A stretch of 64,000 nucleotides of DNA from NCBI RefSeq assembly GCF_045863935.1, contig NZ_BTVP01000006.1, positions 49,125 to 113,124 of the forward strand, read 5' to 3'. Under the pieces are notes generated by a model. It searched no databases, had not been told where the DNA came from, and was given only the letters and a program-made list of their open reading frames with translations. The stretch is from Parvibaculum sp045863935 (GTDB lineage Bacteria > Pseudomonadota > Alphaproteobacteria > Parvibaculales > Parvibaculaceae). The position numbers and the translations under genes are program-made. Position 1 is the first letter of the stretch, and every line of letters begins with the position of its first letter. Below, in pieces: positions 1 to 7,630 of the stretch.

Positions 1-138
1 TTCGACAAGCGGATTGCTCTTCGACATGTCGAGGCCGATGACGACCGTTTGCGGCCGCCGCACTTCTTCAGCAGCGTCCGCGCGGGGCGCGGCAAGAACG
101 AGAACCGCGAGGAAGACGGCAGCGGGTGAAAGACGCAT
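1..138 (-). CDS. Secreted VWA-like protein, N-terminal part only
   Basis: Only the first 46 codons lie in the window; the rest runs off the left edge. The start is an ATG four bases after the stop of the membrane-protein gene. The translation opens with a Sec-type signal peptide: a basic start, a hydrophobic run (AAVFLAVLVLAAP) and an ARADA-like cleavage region. It continues into VVIGLDMSKSNPLV. The DxSxS pattern after a hydrophobic strand (DMSKS) is what the metal-ion site of a von Willebrand factor A domain looks like, so I infer a secreted or periplasmic VWA protein. It is the third gene of a minus-strand operon. The VWA call rests on one motif. Confidence 0.6.
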   Translation of the reverse strand, partial: MRLSPAAVFLAVLVLAAPRADAAEEVRRPQTVVIGLDMSKSNPLVE

Positions 139-142
139 GAGC

Positions 143-1261
143 CTACTCACCCGCCGAGCCGATGGGGATGCGCCGCGAAGCCGGGGGCGGCAGGATCTCG
201 CCAATCGGCTCACGTACCGCCTCGAAGCGCGCGGGCCCCGCCTTCATCGCATTGCGCGAGCGGCGCTCCCACCATTCGTCGAAAAGCTTTTCGTAGCGCC
301 CGAGTTGCCGCGACTGCTCGCATGCCTTGAGCCTCTCAGTGAACGGGCCCTGCGCACCGTTGGCGAGCGCGGGCGCCTGCTTCCGGCGGCCGAGAAGACC
401 GCGCGCATTCGACGCCTGCGCCTGCGAGAGCCTGTTGCCGTCGCGCCGGGCCTCGTCGAGGCCCTGCTCATAGGAACGGCATTCGCGCATCAGGCCCGTC
501 CAGAGAAGGTGCCGCCTGTTTTCAGGTCCTTCCATTTCGGAAAGCGAATGCCGGTTGCCGTCATATTCCGCCTCGAGCGAGGCAAGACGCTCCATGGCCG
601 CGCGGCGATGCTTGAAGTCGCGCGCATGGAACACGCGCCGGAGCGATGCCACGGCGTAATGAATGCACAGCGCCGCAACGCCCGTTACCACCAGAAAGAC
701 GATACCGAGCGAAGAAAGCCAGGCGAGCGGCTGCCAGCCGCGCATCTGGTCGATCTCGCTTGTGGTACGCGCGGTCTCCTGCGCGGCGTCCGTCGTAATG
801 CCGAGACCGGCAAGCGCATTGCCGAGCGAGGAGCCGACGCTGCCATCGCTCGTTGCGGCGATCCCGTTGGGCAACGACATCAGCGCGAGGAGAACGCCGA
901 CGCCGAGAAGCATGGCGAGCGCCAGCACGAAGACGATCCGCACGAAGAGCGCCTTACCGAACGGGCCGAGCTGCTCATAGAGGATGTGGGCCGCAACGGT
1001 TGCGAAGAGAACCTGCATCGACTTGAAGGCGACGGAAGACCCGAGCGCGCCCGGCAATTCGAGAAACTCGTTGGCAAGCGCCCGCGTCCAGAATTCGCTG
1101 ACGATCATGTAGTCGACGACAAGCGCGCCGAAAGCAATGAGACCGACGAGCAGGAACGCCATGAAATGGAAACTTGCAAAGCGCGCCTCGCGCTCGCTCT
1201 GCACATAATTGCGCGACATCCGGGCGCGCATCTCTTCGGAAATCAGGGAAACGCCGCTCAT
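143..1261 (-). CDS. Uncharacterised four-helix membrane protein
   Basis: A protein of 372 residues that I do not recognise as a named family. Hydrophobic segments lie at roughly residues 31-52, 78-97, 105-128 and 180-205. A loop of about 50 residues separates the third and fourth. The C-terminal 160 residues are charged, probably partly coiled coil, and end in a proline-rich tail. The start codon overlaps the stop of the upstream 95-residue gene (ATGA), and a putative secreted VWA protein follows 4 nt downstream, so the three are probably co-transcribed. A membrane protein next to a VWA protein could form a small envelope complex; this is inference. The opposite strand also carries a long open frame, but the transmembrane pattern and operon structure favour this strand. 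Confidence 0.8.
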   Translation of the reverse strand: MSGVSLISEEMRARMSRNYVQSEREARFASFHFMAFLLVGLIAFGALVVDYMIVSEFWTRALANEFLELPGALGSSVAFKSMQVLFATVAAHILYEQLGPFGKALFVRIVFVLALAMLLGVGVLLALMSLPNGIAATSDGSVGSSLGNALAGLGITTDAAQETARTTSEIDQMRGWQPLAWLSSLGIVFLVVTGVAALCIHYAVASLRRVFHARDFKHRRAAMERLASLEAEYDGNRHSLSEMEGPENRRHLLWTGLMRECRSYEQGLDEARRDGNRLSQAQASNARGLLGRRKQAPALANGAQGPFTERLKACEQSRQLGRYEKLFDEWWERRSRNAMKAGPARFEAVREPIGEILPPPASRRIPIGSAGE

Positions 1262-1545
1262 GACTGCGACCTCCGGCCGAAGAAACCCTTCTTTTTCGGT
1301 GCTTCCTCAACAGCTCCCTCAAGCGGCGCGGCGAGCCGCTTCGCAAGTTCGCCGATTTCGCGTTCGAGCGTTTCCTGCCGCGCGCGTCGCCGCGCAAGCT
1401 CCGCGGCATAGGCCGCATCGAGCTCGGAAAGCCTCGAAAAGACATGGAGTTCCGGCAATGGCTCGGCGTTCCGCCCGTAGTGCCATGCCGTCTGGTCTTT
1501 CTTCTGACCGCCCTGTCCGCCAGCGGTGTCGAAACCGTCACTCAT
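1258..1545 (-). CDS. Small hypothetical protein with coiled-coil segment
   Basis: A hydrophilic protein of 95 residues, first gene of the operon. Residues about 35-70 are rich in Ala, Arg, Glu and Leu and look like a short amphipathic helix or coiled coil. The tail is basic (KKKGFFGRR). There is no signal peptide, membrane segment or recognised domain. Its stop overlaps the start of the downstream membrane-protein gene by 4 nt, which indicates translational coupling. A perfect TTAA-N7-TTAAC site lies about 30 nt upstream of its start. It may be a cytoplasmic partner of the membrane protein, but no function can be assigned. Confidence 0.75.
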   Translation of the reverse strand: MSDGFDTAGGQGGQKKDQTAWHYGRNAEPLPELHVFSRLSELDAAYAAELARRRARQETLEREIGELAKRLAAPLEGAVEEAPKKKGFFGRRSQS

Positions 1546-1574
1546 CAGCCGGTCCTTTCCTCACGCACCCCGCG

Positions 1575-1590
1575 TTAACGCTTTTTTAAC
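1575..1590 (-). promoter_or_regulatory. CtrA-type binding site
   Basis: Two TTAA half-sites with exactly seven bases between them, followed by C on each strand, so the site fits the CtrA consensus TTAA-N7-TTAAC in both directions. It sits 30 nt upstream of the first gene of the membrane/VWA operon. TTAA is rare in this GC-rich sequence, and only three such pairs were found in intergenic DNA. CtrA is the master cell-cycle regulator of alphaproteobacteria. Binding here is inferred from the motif alone. Confidence 0.55.
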
Positions 1591-1775
1591 CGTAACATTC
1601 TGGGGGCGTGGGCGCGAAGTCCGGAAGAAACCGAAGACCTTGAAATAACAACCGCCACAGGGATCGATGAAGCCCCATATGCCCCAAACTGCATTGTGCC
1701 ATTGAAGGACTCCAATGCGGCGGAAACATTATGGGAATATGGCAAGAATGTGATCCGTGCCAGCCGTGCCCGGCC

Positions 1776-3779
1776 TCAGGCCGCTTCTTCCGTGTTGTAG
1801 TCCACGAGGCGGACGACCTCGATCATGATGTCGTTGATCTGGAAATCCTTCGGCGTGTAAATCGCGGCGACGCCGGCGGCGCGGAGTTTCTCTTCGTCAT
1901 CCGCCGGAATGATGCCGCCCACCACGACCGGAATATCGCCGAGACCGGCCTCGCGCATCCGCGTCATCACGTCTTCCACCAGCGAGACATGGCTGCCCGA
2001 AAGGATCGAGAGGCCGACGACATGGACGTCGCCCTCCTGCGCTGCCTTCACGATCTGCTCCGGCGTCAGGCGAATGCCCTCATAGACGACATCCATGCCG
2101 CTGTCGCGCGCGCGCACCGCAATCTGCTCGGCGCCGTTTGAATGGCCGTCGAGGCCTGGTTTGCCGACAAGGAACTTGAGCCGCCGTCCGAGTTTCGAGG
2201 AAACGGCATTGACCATTTCGCGCACCCGGTCGAGATCGCCCGGCGCATTGCGCGCGGCGCGGCTGACACCGGTCGGCGCGCGATATTCGCCGAAACTCGC
2301 ACGCAACGCCGTACCCCACTCGCCCGTGGTCACGCCCGCCTTCGCGCAGACGATGGAGGGCTCCATGATATTGCGGCCTTCCTTCGCCGCCGCGCGCAGA
2401 TCGGCAAGCGCCGCTTCGACGGCGGCATTGTCGCGCGTCTCGCGCCATTTCTTCAGCGCCGCGATCTGCTGGGCCTCGACGCCATGATCCACCACATGAA
2501 TGGAGCCTGCGCCGGTCGAGAGCGGCGACGGTGCCGACTCCTCGTATTTGTTGACGCCGACCACGATCTGGCGGCCCGCCTCGATTTCCTCAAGACGCGC
2601 GGAATTGGATTCGACGAGGCGCTCCTTCATATAGGCGCTCTCGACGGCGGCGACCGCGCCGCCCATTTGCTCTATGCGCGCGAGTTCTTCCCGCGCTTCC
2701 GCCTTCAGCGCCTCGACCTTCGCGTCCATCACCTTCGATCCGTCGAAGATGTCTTCATATTCGAGAAGGTCGCTTTCGTAAGCGAGGATCTGCTGGGCGC
2801 GAAGCGACCATTGCTGATCCCAGGGACGCGGAAGACCGAGCGCTTCATTCCACGCGGGAAGCTGCACCGCGCGGGCGCGCGCATTCTTCGACAATGTCAC
2901 CGCCAGCATTTCGAGCAGGATGCGATAGACGTTGTTTTCCGGCTGTTGTTCGGTGAGGCCGAGCGAATTCACCTGCACGCCATAGCGGAAGCGGCGAAGC
3001 TTCGCGTCGGTCACGCCATAGCGCTCACGGCAGATATCGTCCCAGAGATCGACGAAAGCCCGCATCTTCGCGATCTCGGTAATGAAGCGCACACCGGCAT
3101 TGACGAAGAAGCTGATGCGGCCCACGACCTGTGGAAAATCCTTCTCGGGCACCTGCCCGCCCGCCTTCACCCGGTCGAGCACGGCAATCGCCGTCGCGAG
3201 CGCAAAGGCAAGCTCCTGCACCGGCGCCGCGCCCGCTTCCTGCAGATGATAGGAGCAGACATTGGTGGGGTTCCACTTCGGCACTTCCGTATAGGTGTAG
3301 GAGACGACATCCGTCAGCAGACGCATCGACGGTGCGGGCGGGAACACATAAGTGCCGCGCGAGAGATATTCCTTGATGATGTCGTTCTGAACCGTGCCCT
3401 GAAGTTTCTTCCGGTCGGCGCCGTGCTCGTCGGCAACGGCGATGTAGAGCGCGAGCAGCCACGCTGCCGTCGCATTGATCGTCATGGAGGTATTCATCTG
3501 CTCCATGGGGATACCCTCGAAGAGGGCCCGCATGTCGCCGATATGCGAGACGGGAACACCCACCTTGCCGACCTCGCCTTTCGCCAGCACATGGTCGCTG
3601 TCGTAACCCGTCTGGGTCGGCAGGTCGAAGGCGATGGAAAGTCCCGTCTGCCCGCGCGAAAGGTTCGTGCGGTAGAGCTCGTTTGAGGCCTTGGCCGTCG
3701 AATGCCCGGCATAGGTGCGAAAAATCCAGGGCTTGTCCTTCTTCGGACCGCCCGCACCGCTTTCACCATTCCCGCTCAT
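1776..3779 (-). CDS. ecm: Ethylmalonyl-CoA mutase (MeaA-type)
   Basis: An adenosylcobalamin-dependent carbon-skeleton mutase of 667 residues that converts (2R)-ethylmalonyl-CoA to (2S)-methylsuccinyl-CoA in the ethylmalonyl-CoA pathway. The catalytic barrel fills about residues 10-420 (PWIFRTYAGHSTA at the start, FDLPTQTGYDSDH near residue 60). The C-terminal 130 residues form the B12-binding Rossmann domain, with the cobalt-ligand motif GLDGHSNG (His about 546) and GLSILSGSH. Length and the single-chain domain order fit MeaA/Ecm rather than the two-subunit methylmalonyl-CoA mutase. I chose the ATG at 3779, which has an AGG-rich stretch upstream, over a TTG 21 nt earlier. The presence of ccr and mcd nearby supports the Ecm assignment over other acyl-CoA mutases. 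Confidence 0.93.
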   Translation of the reverse strand: MSGNGESGAGGPKKDKPWIFRTYAGHSTAKASNELYRTNLSRGQTGLSIAFDLPTQTGYDSDHVLAKGEVGKVGVPVSHIGDMRALFEGIPMEQMNTSMTINATAAWLLALYIAVADEHGADRKKLQGTVQNDIIKEYLSRGTYVFPPAPSMRLLTDVVSYTYTEVPKWNPTNVCSYHLQEAGAAPVQELAFALATAIAVLDRVKAGGQVPEKDFPQVVGRISFFVNAGVRFITEIAKMRAFVDLWDDICRERYGVTDAKLRRFRYGVQVNSLGLTEQQPENNVYRILLEMLAVTLSKNARARAVQLPAWNEALGLPRPWDQQWSLRAQQILAYESDLLEYEDIFDGSKVMDAKVEALKAEAREELARIEQMGGAVAAVESAYMKERLVESNSARLEEIEAGRQIVVGVNKYEESAPSPLSTGAGSIHVVDHGVEAQQIAALKKWRETRDNAAVEAALADLRAAAKEGRNIMEPSIVCAKAGVTTGEWGTALRASFGEYRAPTGVSRAARNAPGDLDRVREMVNAVSSKLGRRLKFLVGKPGLDGHSNGAEQIAVRARDSGMDVVYEGIRLTPEQIVKAAQEGDVHVVGLSILSGSHVSLVEDVMTRMREAGLGDIPVVVGGIIPADDEEKLRAAGVAAIYTPKDFQINDIMIEVVRLVDYNTEEAA

Positions 3780-3941
3780 CGCCTGACCTCGCGTCAACAA
3801 ACCTTTGAGAGCCCATTATCACAGGCTTTGCTGCGCTGCAAAAGGGGCTCACGCAAAGAGCGCGACGCAATGGATATCGCGCCGGGGTCTCTGTACCCTG
3901 CGCGGATCGAAACTCAACACGAAATGGGATGGACGCAATTC

Positions 3942-4322
3942 ATGTCAGCCCTGAACCAGTATCTCTTCCAGCTTGCCATGTCGGACGAGGCCCGGCCGCT
4001 GATGGCCGCGGTGCAGAAGCATATCGCCGTCGAGCTCGGCAAGTCGCCGCTCGCGTCGGAATCTCTCAATTGCAGCGCGCCGGACACCGGCAACATGGAA
4101 GCCCGCGTCTATGTCAGCGCGGTGAAGGCGATGGTGCCGGAAAAGGTCTGCCTCATCATCGATCAGGCGATCCAGATGCACGGCGCCGCCGGCATTTCGC
4201 AATGGACGCCGCTCGCCGACATGTATAGCGGCATGCGCCACCTGCGATTCGCCGACGGTCCCGACGAAGTGCACCACATGGTCCTCGGCCGCGCCGAAGT
4301 GCAGAAACACGGCCTCTGGTAA
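3942..4322 (+). CDS. Mini acyl-CoA dehydrogenase-like protein, internally shortened
   Basis: An open frame of 126 residues that resembles an ACAD11-type acyl-CoA dehydrogenase (normally about 400 residues) with most of the middle missing. Residues about 13-32 resemble the N-terminal helix. Residues 43-53 (NCSAPDTGNME) match a block found near residue 110 of full-length relatives. Residues 55-126 match the last helices (IIDQAIQMHGAAG, then LRFADGPDEVHHM). The flavin and substrate strands are absent, so dehydrogenase activity is unlikely. The frame is intact and its conserved blocks are well kept, so it may be an expressed mini-protein or an in-frame relic. An in-frame ATG at 3924 is an alternative start; neither has a strong ribosome site. 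It lies divergent from ecm and upstream of ccr. Confidence 0.65.
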   Translation: MSALNQYLFQLAMSDEARPLMAAVQKHIAVELGKSPLASESLNCSAPDTGNMEARVYVSAVKAMVPEKVCLIIDQAIQMHGAAGISQWTPLADMYSGMRHLRFADGPDEVHHMVLGRAEVQKHGLW

Positions 4323-4334
4323 GTCTCGGGCTTG

Positions 4335-4373
4335 GCCGCTGCGCGGGGTAACGTCCCCGCGCGGCGGCTTCGG
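4335..4373. terminator. Bidirectional GC-rich terminator
   Basis: A strong hairpin of CCGC-GCGCGGGG type with a short TAACGT loop, followed on the plus strand by a T-rich stretch. It lies between the converging mini acyl-CoA dehydrogenase-like gene and the RcnB/CigR-like gene and probably serves both. Confidence 0.7.
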
Positions 4374-4381
4374 CTTTTCCC

Positions 4382-4798
4382 TCAGAATGCATCGCTGAGA
4401 ATATCGACGATGATGCCCGTCGCAATCGAGACGAGCAGGATGTCGTCGCCGACGATAAGCCGCTCATAATCCGCGCGCACCGGAAGCCGCGCGGCAAGAT
4501 CGCGTGGCAGATAGCGTTTGGCGATGCCGGGCGGAAGCGGTTTGCCGCGCGCAAGGTTTTTCGCAATGCCGGGTGGCAGCGGTTTTGCGTCGTATGGGGA
4601 CGCCGCGAAATAGTCCCGGATGATGCGCGTCTCGTCGGCGCCGAAGGAGATGGACGCATCGATGCCGATTTCAACTTCCGAACCGACGCCTCCGGGACCG
4701 CCTGCCTTGTTGTTCGCCTTATCATTCTTCGCGAATGCCGCACCGGCAGGCACGACGAGCGCCAGCGAGACAACCGTGGCGATGAAATACCGGCGCAT
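4382..4798 (-). CDS. RcnB/CigR-like periplasmic protein
   Basis: An exported protein of 138 residues. The ATG at 4798 has a very good ribosome site (AGGGAGGAA) and gives a signal peptide ending in GAAFA. The mature part has a tandem motif, KPLPPGIAK, repeated 13 residues apart (about residues 72-100), and then RYLPRDLAARLP. It ends with a hydrophobic segment (about 118-135) that may insert in a membrane. This layout matches the RcnB / anti-virulence CigR family, whose members are periplasmic or inner-membrane proteins of mostly unclear role. It is transcribed divergently from ccr with about 250 nt between the starts. No specific function is claimed. Confidence 0.75.
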   Translation of the reverse strand: MRRYFIATVVSLALVVPAGAAFAKNDKANNKAGGPGGVGSEVEIGIDASISFGADETRIIRDYFAASPYDAKPLPPGIAKNLARGKPLPPGIAKRYLPRDLAARLPVRADYERLIVGDDILLVSIATGIIVDILSDAF

Positions 4799-4961
4799 TC
4801 CTTCCTCCCTTGGACGTGAGCACTGGCCAAGAGAGCACCACCTATATGGCAGCAATGGGGCCCTTCAACCGGCGCCAACGACATTGGCAAACTCCGCATT
4901 TTCCCCCTATCGCCCAAAATAAGTGGCAGAAATCCGCCATTTCCGCTCGAAAAGACTTATA

Positions 4962-4972
4962 TTGCAGTGCAA
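4962..4972. promoter_or_regulatory. Palindromic operator-like site upstream of ccr
   Basis: A perfect 11-bp palindrome, TTGCA-g-TGCAA, about 83 nt upstream of the ccr start, overlapping a TATATT that could be the -10 element. It contains TGC-N3-GCA, the core reported for PhaR binding in related alphaproteobacteria. RamB/ScfR-type regulators of short-chain fatty acid genes also bind TTGCAA-like sites. Similar motifs lie in front of phaR and phaA in this window. Assignment to a particular regulator is inference. Confidence 0.5.
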
Positions 4973-5054
4973 AATACCCTTGCGTCCGCGGCGTCAAATG
5001 CCAATGATCCGCGCCGGACGGGCAGTCTCCGGAGAACGGCGAGCGAGGTGAGTT

Positions 5055-6320
5055 ATGACGCATACGGACAAAAAGGATCTCTATGAGGTCGGCGAGATCC
5101 CGCCGCTGGGTCATGTACCGAAAAACATGTATGCCTGGACGATCCGCCGCGATCGCGAGGGACCGCCGCGGCAGGCGATGCAGGTCGAGGTCGTGCCCAC
5201 ATGGGAGATCGACTCGAATGAGGTGCTCGTCCTCGTGATGGCGGCGGGCGTCAACTACAACGGCGTGTGGGCCGGCCTCGGCACGCCGGTCTCCGTCTTC
5301 GACGTTCACAAGCTGCCCTATCACATCGCAGGATCGGACGCGTCCGGCATCGTCTACGCCGTCGGCTCCAAGGTAAAGCGCTGGAAAGCCGGCGACGAAG
5401 TCGTCATTCACTGCAACCAGGATGACGGCGACGACGAGGAATGCAATGGCGGCGATCCGATGTTCTCGCCGAGCCAGCGCATCTGGGGCTACGAAACGCC
5501 GGACGGTTCCTTCGCGCAGTTCTGCCGCGTGCAATCGCAGCAGTTGATGCCGCGCCCGAAGCATCTGACATGGGAAGAGAGTGCCTGCTACACACTCACT
5601 CTCGCGACGGCATACCGCATGCTGTTCGGCCATCGGCCGCACATCCTTTCGCCCGGACAGAACGTGCTGGTGTGGGGCGCGAGCGGAGGCCTCGGCTCCT
5701 TCGCCGTTCAGCTCTGCGCAACGGCGGGCGCCCACGCCATCGGCGTTATTTCCGACGACAGCAAACATGATTTCGTCATGTCGATGGGTGCGAAGGGCGT
5801 CATCAACAGAAAGAGTTTCAACTGCTGGGGGCAGTTGCCGAAGGTGAATTCGGAAGAGTTCAACGACTTCATGAAAGAGGCGCGGAAGTTCGGCAAGGCG
5901 ATCTGGGACATCACCGGCAAGGGCATCGATCCCGACATCGTCTTCGAGCATCCCGGCGAAGCGACCTTTCCCGTTTCCTGCATGGTCGCCAAGCGCGGTG
6001 GCATGGTTGTCTTCTGCGCCGGCACGTCAGGCTTCAACCTCACCTTCGACGCACGCTTCGTGTGGATGCGCCAGAAGCGCATCCAGGGCTCGCATTTCGC
6101 GCATCTGAAACAGGCCTCGGCCGCGAACCAGCTCGTCATCGAACGCCGCATCGACCCCGGCATGTCGGAAGTTCTTCCGTGGACGGACATTCCGCTGGCG
6201 CATGACAAGATGTGGAAAAACGAACATCTGCCGGGCAACATGGCGGTGCTCGTTTCGGCCGCGCGGCCGGGCCTCCGCACCATCGAGGACGCCATCGAAG
6301 CGGGGACAAAACCCGCGTAA
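5055..6320 (+). CDS. ccr: Crotonyl-CoA carboxylase/reductase
   Basis: An enzyme of 421 residues that reductively carboxylates crotonyl-CoA to (2S)-ethylmalonyl-CoA with NADPH and CO2, the signature step of the ethylmalonyl-CoA pathway. It belongs to the medium-chain dehydrogenase/reductase superfamily. The N-terminal GroES-like part covers about residues 40-190. The NADPH fold starts near residue 218 with VLVWGASGGLGSFAVQLC. The block NYNGVWAGLGTPVSVFDVHK and the acidic loop CNQDDGDDEECNGGDP are typical of Ccr rather than of ordinary quinone oxidoreductases. A GGAGAACGGCGAG ribosome region precedes the ATG. The palindromic TTGCA site upstream suggests control by a PHB or acetyl-CoA responsive regulator. 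Confidence 0.95.
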   Translation: MTHTDKKDLYEVGEIPPLGHVPKNMYAWTIRRDREGPPRQAMQVEVVPTWEIDSNEVLVLVMAAGVNYNGVWAGLGTPVSVFDVHKLPYHIAGSDASGIVYAVGSKVKRWKAGDEVVIHCNQDDGDDEECNGGDPMFSPSQRIWGYETPDGSFAQFCRVQSQQLMPRPKHLTWEESACYTLTLATAYRMLFGHRPHILSPGQNVLVWGASGGLGSFAVQLCATAGAHAIGVISDDSKHDFVMSMGAKGVINRKSFNCWGQLPKVNSEEFNDFMKEARKFGKAIWDITGKGIDPDIVFEHPGEATFPVSCMVAKRGGMVVFCAGTSGFNLTFDARFVWMRQKRIQGSHFAHLKQASAANQLVIERRIDPGMSEVLPWTDIPLAHDKMWKNEHLPGNMAVLVSAARPGLRTIEDAIEAGTKPA

Positions 6321-6329
6321 AACGGCCGC

Positions 6330-6358
6330 CTGTCATCGAACTGTCATCGAAACGTCAC
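6330..6358 (+). promoter_or_regulatory. PhoB-type box array with no obvious target gene
   Basis: Three heptamers at an exact 11-bp period: CTGTCAT, CTGTCAT and ACGTCAC, separated by CGAA each time. The first two form a perfect Pho box (CTGTCAT-N4-CTGTCAT). It begins 10 nt after the ccr stop. On the plus strand no gene follows; a GATAAAAT -10-like element lies at 6375-6382 and then a terminator-like hairpin. The only gene downstream within 900 bp is on the opposite strand. Function unknown. Confidence 0.55.
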
Positions 6359-6388
6359 AAACCGCAAATGCGGGGATAAAATGAACGA

Positions 6389-6413
6389 GGGCCGGGGATA
6401 ACCCGGCCCTTTT
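6389..6413 (+). terminator. Terminator downstream of ccr
   Basis: An inverted repeat GGGCCGGG / CCCGGCCC with a five-base loop, followed by TTTT. It can end transcription from ccr or from any short transcript started at the Pho-type array just upstream. The remaining 110 nt up to the next gene hold nothing recognisable. Confidence 0.7.
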
Positions 6414-6525
6414 CCATGTCCGCCGTCATGCCTGCCGGGACGGCTTGAAAAACTTGTCCCCGGTTTCGCCCTCGCAGGCGCGGTAGGGTGGATGAAAAAT
6501 AACAATCCCCGCTTTTCCGCACCCC

Positions 6526-7227
6526 TCAGGCGGCGGTCTTTTCCGGCTCGGCCGATTCGGCGGCAGGCTCGGGCGCGGGCACCTCGCAGGCAACCGCCGC
6601 CTCCTCCGCCGCCGGCCCGGCTGCCGGCTCTTCGGCCGCCACTTCCACTTGCGATTCGAAGGGCGGCTCGGCAGGCGCTTCGGCGGTCCCGGAAGCAGGC
6701 TCGGGGTCTCCGGCGGGTTCGGACGGCGCGGCCGCAGCCGACGCTTCGGCGGCAGGTGCCACTCCGTCCGTGGACGGCACATCGTCCACAGCAGCCACTG
6801 CCGCAACCGTCGCCGGTGCGCGCCGCATGAAGAGACGGTCGAGCGCGAAACGGTCGTCGCCGAGGAAGAGGAGCGGCATCAAAACGGAAACGGCAAGCAC
6901 CGCGAGAAGAAGGAAAGTGCCCGGACCGCCCGCCACGAGATCGAGCGGCGCGGCGGGAAAGGGCCATGCCGAAACGGCGGCAGCAAAAAAACCGAGGACG
7001 AGCAACGGATAGGCGGCGAGGCGGAAGAACCCCGTCAGCGCCAGAAGGGCGAGAAGAACGCCAAGCCCGCCGAGAAGCCGGACGGAGAGCGCATCGGGCT
7101 GCATTTCGGGAAGCCAGACAACGAAGAGCGGAATACCGCCCTCGGGCGACACGATCCGCGCCGCCGCCCAGACGGCAACGAGAAGCGAAAAACCAGAACG
7201 CAGCAGCAGAAGACCGAGCGCCTTCAT
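6526..7227 (-). CDS. Membrane protein with Ala/Glu/Pro-rich tail
   Basis: A protein of 233 residues, not assigned to a family. The ATG at 7227 is preceded by AGGGAGAG. The first 120 residues contain about four hydrophobic segments (residues 5-25, 45-65, 68-88 and 95-115), a compact DoxX-like or small inner-membrane layout. From about residue 135 the chain is a low-complexity Ala/Pro/Glu-rich tail of about 95 residues, which is likely disordered and may be periplasmic or cytoplasmic. It stands alone on the minus strand between ccr and the toxin-antitoxin locus. The tail may be inflated by the high GC content. No function is proposed. Confidence 0.7.
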   Translation of the reverse strand: MKALGLLLLRSGFSLLVAVWAAARIVSPEGGIPLFVVWLPEMQPDALSVRLLGGLGVLLALLALTGFFRLAAYPLLVLGFFAAAVSAWPFPAAPLDLVAGGPGTFLLLAVLAVSVLMPLLFLGDDRFALDRLFMRRAPATVAAVAAVDDVPSTDGVAPAAEASAAAAPSEPAGDPEPASGTAEAPAEPPFESQVEVAAEEPAAGPAAEEAAVACEVPAPEPAAESAEPEKTAA

Positions 7228-7350
7228 CCGTACTCTCCCTATTCCGAGACGGGACGCAGTTTGGCGGCAAGGACGCCTCCGCGCCAAGCATAATTTTATG
7301 ACGATGCCGCAAGAGCGGGTGGCAATAGACGCGCGGTCAGTTCGGGAGGT

Positions 7351-7630
7351 TCAGCGCCTTGCCTTGCGATAGACGTCCTTCCTGTCGCCGATCCGCAGGA
7401 CGAGGACACGCAGCACACTGTCCTCGATGTCGCAGATCACGCGCCAATCGCCGACGTGGTATCGCCAGAGCCCGCCCAAGCGGGCCCGCAAGCGGCTTGC
7501 CGTATGAGCGCGGATCGGAAGCGGGCGCGATCCGCTCGTCCATGTAATCGAGAAGGCGCCGAGCCGCCTGCCTGTCCATCTTGCGAAGCTGGGTGCGGGC
7601 TGTATCCGAATATTCAATCGTCCAGGCCAA
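7351..7630 (-). pseudogene. relE: RelE-family toxin, frameshifted
   Basis: The N-terminal two thirds of a RelE/ParE-type mRNA interferase reads in one frame (MAWTIEYSDTARTQLRKMDR up to LAGPLG). The remainder continues in another frame (GLWRYHVGDWRVICDI to the stop at 7351), exactly as in intact homologues. One extra G on the coding strand within the G/C run at about 7471-7482 accounts for the shift. Restoring it gives a protein of about 90 residues with the family's GLWRYRVGDYRVICDI block. Read as is, the frame runs on to 7337 with an unrelated tail. It overlaps the antitoxin gene end by 17 nt, as expected for a relBE operon. Either the toxin is inactivated or this is a sequencing error. Confidence 0.8.

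Noticed and set aside
14..1411. Long plus-strand open frame of 465 codons
   Set aside because: It is the mirror of the minus-strand membrane-protein operon, is Arg-rich with no domain, and the minus strand shows transmembrane helices, coupled starts and a signal peptide.
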